A stretch of DNA of 18,486 bases from assembly GCA_030587435.1 (NCBI GenBank), contig JAUQZC010000120.1:1-18486 (forward strand), read 5' to 3'. A program made the translations under genes and the position numbers. Origin of the DNA: Candidatus Baldrarchaeota archaeon. GTDB lineage: Archaea > Asgardarchaeota > Baldrarchaeia > Baldrarchaeales > DXJG01. Below, piece by piece: positions 13,882 to 18,486 of the stretch (position 1 is its first letter; each line of letters starts with the position of its first letter). The notes beneath the pieces are model-generated. The model had not been told where the DNA came from. It made no database searches and saw only the letters and a list, made by a program, of their open reading frames with translations.

Positions 13882-14544
13882 TCAAAATTTTTCTTGAATA
13901 TCTAGATATAGTTCTGCAAGTTCGGTTAGTTTTATTTTCTTTTTACCATGTGGCCCTCCAGGTTCTCTTCTGACCATGCCCAGTTTTTCGAGTTTTTTAA
14001 CGTATTGACTTACCATGGATTTTGTTCTTCTCTTATATGGGGTACTTAATCTTCTTGCTAAATCTGTGATTGATTCTGCTTCACCTTTCTTTAATTCTTT
14101 TAATATTGTTAATGCAAAAGTGCCTAGCTTTTTTGTCAGGCTTAATTTTCTTGTCGGTATTTCTATTGGCCCTATTGGTGGTCCGTCTTCTCTATGTAAT
14201 ATGTATATGACTTTTCCTCTTTCTATATCTGCAGCGAGCTGTGCTCCTAAGCTCATTGTTCTCGTTCCGCAACTCATGTTTATTACAGGGTCATAGTCTT
14301 CGTGAGTTTTTATGATTTTTAAGGTCTTTCTAAGGACATCGAATAAATCGAATGGTTCAACCTTTATTATTTCAACTGGGATCCCGTAAGTTTTTTGGAT
14401 TTTTGTTTCTAGCTCCTTAGCGTATGTCATAGTGTCTTTTGAGGGCATTAATACTACTTTGTCTGTTTGACATCTTGCTAGTCCTATTTCTATTGGTTTA
14501 TTATGTTCTCCTACAGTTGCGATGTATAAGATCTTTTTTGCCAA
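13882..14544 (-). CDS. csa3: Csa3 CARF-wHTH transcription regulator
   Basis: The 220-residue protein has an N-terminal CARF domain: KKILYIATVGEHNKPIEIGL (3-22) and the signature PVINMSCGTRTMSLGAQLAA (86-105). A C-terminal winged helix (about 140-215) follows, with SITDLARRLS, SMVSQYVKKLEKLGMV and a basic wing GPHGKKKIKL. This is the Csa3 layout; Csa3 proteins bind cyclic oligoadenylate and activate cas adaptation genes or arrays in Sulfolobales. TTG 14544 follows GAGGAGG, a strong ribosome binding site. It is the first gene of a csa3-cas6 operon. Three motif copies at a 21-nt period lie immediately upstream and may be its own binding sites. Confidence 0.87.
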   Translation of the reverse strand: MAKKILYIATVGEHNKPIEIGLARCQTDKVVLMPSKDTMTYAKELETKIQKTYGIPVEIIKVEPFDLFDVLRKTLKIIKTHEDYDPVINMSCGTRTMSLGAQLAADIERGKVIYILHREDGPPIGPIEIPTRKLSLTKKLGTFALTILKELKKGEAESITDLARRLSTPYKRRTKSMVSQYVKKLEKLGMVRREPGGPHGKKKIKLTELAELYLDIQEKF

Positions 14545-14576
14545 CTTTTTCCTCCTCAGCTATCTTAGGTTGTCAT

Positions 14577-14633
14577 TAAACTGTTAAGTTTTTTCATTAA
14601 ATCGTTCAATTTTATTTTATAACTGTTTAAACA
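14577..14633. promoter_or_regulatory. Three direct repeats with 21-nt period, candidate operator
   Basis: TAAACTGTTAAG (14577), TAAATCGTTCAA (14598) and ATAACTGTTTAA (14619) are spaced exactly 21 nt apart, two helical turns, so they face the same side of the DNA. The last overlaps a perfect palindrome TGTTTAAACA (14624-14633) and a TTTTATAA TATA-like element. They lie between the divergent csa3 and micropeptide ORFs. A Csa3 or other wHTH dimer array is the natural candidate binder; this is inferred from position. Confidence 0.5.
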
Positions 14634-14676
14634 AATAACAATTTACCTATTACATTTATTCTTGTTTTGATGTAAA

Positions 14677-14793
14677 ATGAACAGGAATAAACTACTACTA
14701 TTCGTTATCGCGGCTCTTATCACTGCTGCCACCTTCGTCGTAACTGGCGCCTCAGCTTGGCCACAAAATGATCCATGGCCTTTCCCTCCGTAA
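14677..14793 (+). CDS. Secreted micropeptide precursor, 38 residues
   Basis: ATG 14677 opens a 38-codon frame. The product starts MNRNKLLLF (positive N-region), continues with a hydrophobic core (about 6-24, ending in TFVVTG), has an ASA|W signal-peptidase-like site at residues 25-27, and leaves an 11-residue mature tail WPQNDPWPFPP. The codons are GC-richer (GCC ACC TTC GTC) than the surrounding DNA, which speaks for selection on protein. It reads divergently from csa3 across 132 nt carrying three 21-nt-spaced motifs, and converges with a small minus-strand ORF. The mature part is rich in Pro and Trp and matches no family I know. It could be a secreted signal, an antimicrobial or a surface peptide. 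The opposite-strand ORF here is a shadow. Confidence 0.6.
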   Translation: MNRNKLLLFVIAALITAATFVVTGASAWPQNDPWPFPP

Positions 14794-14844
14794 AATCTAA
14801 GCGGCGTTGTTTCAACGGTGCAGAGTTTAGCAACGTACACTAAC

Positions 14845-14979
14845 CTAACCTTTTTTTTCTGTTTCTTCTGTTAGAACAATTATTTGTCCGTTTTTAAACG
14901 CTATAATTCGCGCTTGTTTTTTCTCCTTTTTCAAGTCGTTTATAACGTCTTGGAGCTTTTTGTTTGATTCTTTTTTCAT
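14845..14979 (-). CDS. Lysine-rich small protein, 44 residues
   Basis: ATG 14979 opens a 44-codon frame: KKLQDVINDLKKEKKQARII (amphipathic helix then strand), AFKNGQIIVLTEE and a lysine-rich end. A TATA-like TTTTATACG about 33 nt upstream on the minus strand supports expression. The helix-strand-turn-strand pattern could be a tiny fold or an antitoxin-like peptide. It is not a family I recognise. It converges with the secreted micropeptide, 51 nt between their stops. Confidence 0.45.
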   Translation of the reverse strand: MKKESNKKLQDVINDLKKEKKQARIIAFKNGQIIVLTEETEKKG

Positions 14980-15254
14980 ATTTTTCACTGCATTAAATTG
15001 ATAAAATACGTATAAAATGAGTTGGAAAATTTAGATATTATGTTGTTCAATTTTTAATATCAGTGTTCGAATTGATCTCGGTTTTTTGTCTCTAAACTTA
15101 TGTTGACAAGTTTTCTAATTTTACATAACGTTTTCTTTTCTTTTCTGATTTTATGTTACATACCTTTCGTTGAAGGTTGACAGTCGATAACGTTTTTAGC
15201 GATACTTGTATTATCATGTATAGTTATGTTATTGGTGTTTTAGAGGGGATTGTG

Positions 15255-16853
15255 TTGAATTTGAATGAGGTTTTTAAGGGGTTTGTTAACTCTGCGGCTA
15301 GAATATTAAATGTTAAACCTCCAGATAAGGTTCCTGAAGTTTCTTTGGGTGATTTTGGTTTTGATTTAAATAGTAGGTGGTTTGGTGTTCGTAGAGAAAG
15401 TGATGTTATTTTTATTTCTAGGAAGCTGGTTGGCACGGGTTTGTTGAGAGGTGTTTTGGCTAGGGAGGCTTTTCGGCTTTTTATGCCTAAATGTTTAGAA
15501 AGTGTTGAAGAAGCTGGTGATTTGGCTTGGGAGTTTGCTAGGCTGCAGCTTCACGGCGATGAGGAGAAGCTTTGGGCTTCTACTTGGTTTAAGGTTAGTC
15601 CTAAGGTTTTTGTTAAGAATATTGTTTACTATGCTCCTTTTGGGTTTCCTATTTTTGAGAAGCTGTCTGGTGGCCGTTTTTTGGGAGAAGTTTTTAAGAT
15701 TTTTCGACAGCTTGATGTTTACCGTTATGATTTAAGTTTCGAAGAATATGTTGAGGTTTTAGAAGAGTTTATGTCGAATTTTCCTTATGTTTTGGATGAT
15801 TTTGAGAGAGGTGTTCTTCAAGTTTTTTTGAATAATCCTAGTTTGTCTAGGCAGGAGTTGGCTGAAAGAGTTGGTAGACATGTTTCGAAGGTTTCTAGGG
15901 TTGTTTCCCGCTTGAAGTCTCTTTACGTTTTACGTAGTTATCCTATGGTTTTTCTCCCTAAAATTGGCTTAAGAACATTTGTTTTCGTCTTTCAACCCAA
16001 ATTCGAATATAGAGATTACATTCTAGATATTCTTCATGAGTGTCCATTTCTTTATAGTGTTTTGGAAGCTGTTGACGGTAATATGCCTATTGTAGCGTTT
16101 TTCTGCGCTCCTCTTGGGTTTGATAAATATTTGGAAAGGTTTGTAAGTCAGCTTTTGAAGTTGAGGTTAGTGGATTTTGCTGAGTGGTTTTTGAGGTTTG
16201 AAACATATAAGCACTATAGTTTTAGGTTTTATGTTCCTAAGGTTGGTTGGAGGATCGAGTGGGAGGCTTGGGCTCTCTGGTTTAAGAAAGTTTTGCTTGA
16301 AGGGGAATACTATGAGGTTTTAGGTGTTGAAGGCCCTATATTTGAGGACGTTAAGGTTGAGAAGCTTGATAAGGTTGATTTGAAGATTTTGGATTTCGTT
16401 TGGATGAATAGGGTTGCGGATGTTCGTAGTGTTCGAGAAGCTTTGAAGATTAGTATGAATGATGCGGCTGAAAGACTTAGAGAATTAAGATCTCGTGGCA
16501 TTATTGTTAGAAGAGCTGATGCTTCAAATATTGGTTTAAGTGAGATTGCTGTTTTCGTGGCTGGGATGAACGAAAGAACTTATCAAGCTTTCATCGCAGC
16601 TTTGGATGATTTGCCTCTTCATTTTACCAGTAAACTTCAAGGTGAACATAGGAATGTAGTACTAAGCAACGTTTTGCTTCCAGAGGGTGGCGGTATTTGG
16701 TTTGCTAAGGTTTTGAAAAAATATTTTGAAGGGCCTTTTAATGTTTGGTTCGGCCGTTACGTTTCAGGTATAACTTTTAAGCTTCCTATTGATCTTTATG
16801 ATTATAGGAGGAGGAAATGGAAAATACCTGTTGAAATCTTAAGTTTAAAGTAG
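15255..16853 (+). CDS. Large transcription regulator with two winged-helix domains
   Basis: The protein (532 residues from TTG 15255) has two HTH regions. One at about 182-228 reads FERGVLQVFLNNPSLSRQEL and VGRHVSKVSRVVSRLKSLYV; one at about 371-421 reads LDKVDLKILDFVWMNRVADV and NDAAERLRELRSRGIIVRR. Both resemble Lrp/AsnC-like wHTH domains. The regions between and after are mixed alpha/beta of unknown type, possibly two RAM-like ligand domains. It resembles long double-wHTH regulators of Bathyarchaeia, but I cannot name a ligand or target. GAGGGG at 15243-15248 favours the TTG at 15255 (or GTG 15252); the frame is open back to TTG 15177, with ATG 15216 between. The coding strand is G- and T-rich, like the first gene of the CARF operon. 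No operon partner. Confidence 0.75.
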   Translation: MNLNEVFKGFVNSAARILNVKPPDKVPEVSLGDFGFDLNSRWFGVRRESDVIFISRKLVGTGLLRGVLAREAFRLFMPKCLESVEEAGDLAWEFARLQLHGDEEKLWASTWFKVSPKVFVKNIVYYAPFGFPIFEKLSGGRFLGEVFKIFRQLDVYRYDLSFEEYVEVLEEFMSNFPYVLDDFERGVLQVFLNNPSLSRQELAERVGRHVSKVSRVVSRLKSLYVLRSYPMVFLPKIGLRTFVFVFQPKFEYRDYILDILHECPFLYSVLEAVDGNMPIVAFFCAPLGFDKYLERFVSQLLKLRLVDFAEWFLRFETYKHYSFRFYVPKVGWRIEWEAWALWFKKVLLEGEYYEVLGVEGPIFEDVKVEKLDKVDLKILDFVWMNRVADVRSVREALKISMNDAAERLRELRSRGIIVRRADASNIGLSEIAVFVAGMNERTYQAFIAALDDLPLHFTSKLQGEHRNVVLSNVLLPEGGGIWFAKVLKKYFEGPFNVWFGRYVSGITFKLPIDLYDYRRRKWKIPVEILSLK

Positions 16854-16863
16854 GTTTACGGCT

Positions 16864-17091
16864 GTGAAAATTCTAATTCTAGGTTTAATAGCAACTGTTG
16901 AAATCTTCTGGGAAATGGGGCTTCTTCATATGGCATTATCGAGTTTTCCTTATCTTAGCTGCTATCTGAAGTTTAATATTTCTTCCAAGAGACTGGTGTA
17001 AGCATTTTGTCCACTTGGAGCATATATGCAACTCTACGCAAGAGTTAGAGTCCTCGGAATAAAAGTTGATCCTGGAGATGCAAAAGTATAA
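16864..17091 (+). pseudogene. Relic of a 4Fe-4S polyferredoxin-like membrane protein
   Basis: Three frames in succession give coding-like text. The first is KILILGLIATVEIFWEMGLL, a hydrophobic segment from GTG 16864. The second is PRDWCKHF (about 16986-17010). After a one-base shift the third reads CPLGAYMQLYARVRVLGIKV and ends at TAA 17091. WCxxxCPLGA followed by a helix and KVD is the NapH/CcoG-type iron-sulfur signature, and the usual cysteine-rich continuation is lost. The assignment rests on this short motif. No intact gene exists between 16854 and 17168. Confidence 0.4.
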
Positions 17092-17133
17092 ATAATGTAT
17101 ATGTTTGCGTCGTCGAGGCTTCTATTGATTCTG

Positions 17134-17150
17134 AAAATTTATATATTTAT
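17134..17150 (+). promoter_or_regulatory. TATA box of the DUF998 gene
   Basis: AAAATTTATATATTTAT lies about 20-30 nt upstream of ATG 17169, the normal archaeal TATA-to-start distance for a leaderless message. Confidence 0.5.
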
Positions 17151-17168
17151 TTGGTGGTTTTTAAGATT

Positions 17169-17768
17169 ATGAGAGTTGACAGAGTTATCGCGCTTTTTGG
17201 AATTTTGGGGCCTTTGGTTGCTTATTTTGCTATAGGTTTATCTATTTGTTTTTCGCCTTGGTTTGATTGGACTAAAAATGCTTTAAGTGACTTAGGGATT
17301 GGTGAGGCTGGATACATTTTTAATTATGGCCTCATAGTCGCTGGCCTTTTTCTTGTTCCTTTTTCCCTGCTTCTTAGAAAAATGCTTCCGTATTCTCGTT
17401 TAGGGAGAAATGGCGCTGTGATTTTTCTGTTTGCTGTTGTTTCTCTAGCTTTGATCGGTGTTTTTCCCGAGAAGGAGAATGTTTTGGCAGTTCATTTCAT
17501 TGTTTCTCTCCTTTTCTTTTGTTTAACTGCTGTTTCTTCCATAATGATTGGATATGGTTTGCTTAAGGAAGGTTGTAAAATGCTTGGATACATTGCCTTT
17601 GCAGCTGGTATTGTTATTATTGGCTGCCATATTGTTATTTTACCAATAGTTATTTGGACGTACCCGCTAAGTGCGATAGCTATACCCGAAATGGTGGCAG
17701 CGGTTTCAGCAACCATCTGGGTGATTGTTTTTGCTTTAAAAATCTTGTTAAAAGGGTCATTGAAGTAG
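17169..17768 (+). CDS. DUF998 family membrane protein
   Basis: The 199-residue protein has about six transmembrane segments: ALFGILGPLVAYFAIGLSIC at the start, then segments near 52-72, 83-103, 111-130, 139-160 and 174-194. The loop WFDWTKNALSDLGIGEAG, with the Asn-Ala-x-Ser-Asp-Leu-Gly stretch after the first segment, is characteristic of DUF998. The function is unknown; the family is widespread in archaea and bacteria as integral membrane proteins. I chose ATG 17169, 20-30 nt after the TATA box; TTG 17151 is in frame but falls too close to it. No overlap with neighbours. Confidence 0.82.
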   Translation: MRVDRVIALFGILGPLVAYFAIGLSICFSPWFDWTKNALSDLGIGEAGYIFNYGLIVAGLFLVPFSLLLRKMLPYSRLGRNGAVIFLFAVVSLALIGVFPEKENVLAVHFIVSLLFFCLTAVSSIMIGYGLLKEGCKMLGYIAFAAGIVIIGCHIVILPIVIWTYPLSAIAIPEMVAAVSATIWVIVFALKILLKGSLK

Positions 17769-17787
17769 GGGCTTGATTTAAACTGGC

Positions 17788-17797
17788 TAGACTTATA
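17788..17797 (+). promoter_or_regulatory. TATA box of the adenosine-specific kinase gene
   Basis: CTTATATATT lies about 35-44 nt upstream of ATG 17832 and about 25-32 nt upstream of an in-frame TTG at 17820. It is the only TATA-like element between the two genes. Confidence 0.4.
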
Positions 17798-17831
17798 TAT
17801 TTGGTGTTTTGATTTATGTTTGGTGATAGCT

Positions 17832-18323
17832 ATGCCGGTGTTGGAGATTAAGGTGGATATGCCTAAAGATTCGAATGTGATAATTGGTACTTCACATTTC
17901 ATAAAGACCGTGGAGGATCTATATGAGGCCATGGTGAACAGTGTTCCTAACATAAAGTTTGGAATAGGTTTCTGCGAGTCTTCTGGTCCATGTCTAGTTA
18001 GAAGAGAGGGGAACGATCCGGAGCTCGTCGAAGCAGCCGCTAAAAACGCTTTTAACATTGGAGCTGGACACATGTTTCTGATATTCATTAGGAACGCGTA
18101 CCCGATAAATGTGCTTCATGCGATAAAAAGGGTTCCAGAGGTATGCACAATTTACTGTGCCACCGCAAACCCGGTTAAAGTGATTGTTTACGAAGATGAA
18201 GATGGAAACAGAGCTCTTCTAGGAGTTATAGATGGATTTAGAAGCAAGGGGATTGAAGAAGAAGAACATGTTAAAGAAAGAAAGGAGTTTCTCAGGAAAA
18301 TCGGGTATAAACTGGCGCCTTAA
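17832..18323 (+). CDS. Adenosine-specific kinase (DUF355 family)
   Basis: The 163-residue protein matches the archaeal adenosine-specific kinase family (PF04008) along its full length: NVIIGTSHFIKTVEDLYEAM, then FGIGFCESSGPCLVRREGND, AGHMFLIFIRNAYPINVLHA and VIVYEDEDGNRALLGVIDGF. The cysteine-rich central loop (FCESSGPCL) and the GxxDG end are conserved family landmarks as I recall them. It is a single-domain cytosolic protein, and the kinase label comes from family naming; the physiological reaction is poorly established. ATG 17832 starts MPVLEIKVD, the usual N-terminus; TTG 17820 is in frame but less likely. This gene and its neighbour have no visible link with the CRISPR locus, so the accessory region probably ends before here. 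Confidence 0.92.
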   Translation: MPVLEIKVDMPKDSNVIIGTSHFIKTVEDLYEAMVNSVPNIKFGIGFCESSGPCLVRREGNDPELVEAAAKNAFNIGAGHMFLIFIRNAYPINVLHAIKRVPEVCTIYCATANPVKVIVYEDEDGNRALLGVIDGFRSKGIEEEEHVKERKEFLRKIGYKLAP

Positions 18324-18486
18324 AACTCTAAAGGTTAAATATTAGTTTGCTTTTTAGCCATCAAAAACGTGGAGACAAGCTTAATTTAAAACTATTTTTT
18401 ATTAACAGTACAGTTCACATATAAGATTCGCGACTTATTGCAGTTCCATTTATATACGTTTGTTAACATTAAAATAGTGATCGTTG
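18324..18486. other. Right end, non-coding
   Basis: No gene is visible. CATTTATATACG near 18449-18460 looks like a TATA box for a gene starting beyond the window. Confidence 0.4.

Noticed and set aside
14643..14840. 65-codon minus-strand ORF opposite the micropeptide
   Set aside because: It has a low-quality start and no motif, and the plus-strand frame has a clear signal peptide.
17492..18088. 198-codon minus-strand ORF
   Set aside because: It spans the end of the DUF998 gene, the intergenic TATA box and the start of the adenosine-specific kinase gene, so it is a shadow.

Overview
The window is archaeal. Evidence includes a Csa3-type CARF regulator, an adenosine-specific kinase (DUF355), an Orc1/Cdc6 relic, a tyrosine recombinase relic with a zinc-ribbon tail, VapBC, TATA boxes close to start codons and frequent GTG/TTG starts. 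The DNA is AT-rich. The gene mix resembles uncultured Thermoproteota such as Bathyarchaeia, but I cannot fix the taxon from sequence alone.

Layout. (1) 1-683: no convincing gene, one strong inverted repeat (92-150) and a TATA box before the first operon. (2) 684-4830, plus strand: a compact operon of CARF-wHTH, CARF-wHTH, Cas2, stand-alone CARF, PIN-type nuclease and Cas4, with gaps of 0-2 nt or overlaps. (3) 4955-5270: a diverged copy of the sequence that flanks the CRISPR array, ending in one decayed repeat and no array. (4) 5551-6123, minus: zinc-ribbon protein. (5) 6172-6265: a leftover CRISPR unit (partial repeat, spacer-like stretch, full repeat) next to a broken tyrosine recombinase (6284-6570). 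(6) 6669-8209, minus: AbiEi/AbiEii toxin-antitoxin pair with an operator-like region. (7) 8464-9345: decay zone with TnpB, Orc1/Cdc6 and unknown gene relics and a degenerate CRISPR-like repeat. (8) 9526-10850, plus: two cas1 copies, the first lacking its N-terminal half and the second interrupted by one in-frame TAA. (9) 10944-11608, minus: VapBC. (10) 11745-12479: array-flanking sequence and a six-repeat, five-spacer CRISPR array. (11) 12624-12821: small membrane protein. (12) 12841-14544, minus: csa3 followed by cas6, the latter with a one-base frameshift in an 8-base homopolymer. (13) 14677-14979: a secreted micropeptide ORF and a convergent lysine-rich small ORF. (14) 15255-18323, plus: a two-wHTH regulator, an iron-sulfur protein relic, a DUF998 membrane protein and an adenosine-specific kinase.

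How the parts fit. This is a CRISPR neighbourhood holding adaptation genes (cas1, cas2, cas4), crRNA processing (cas6), regulation (csa3) and three further CARF proteins beside a PIN nuclease. It has no interference genes (no cas3, cas5, cas7, cas8 or cas10). The CARF/PIN/Cas2/Cas4 operon is intact by reading frame, while cas1 and cas6 are broken as given. Repeat relics at three sites away from the array point to past rearrangement of the CRISPR locus. The least familiar pieces are the CARF-PIN-Cas2-Cas4 operon, the orphan array-flank copy beside cas4, and a three-copy, 21-nt-period motif between csa3 and the divergent micropeptide ORF.
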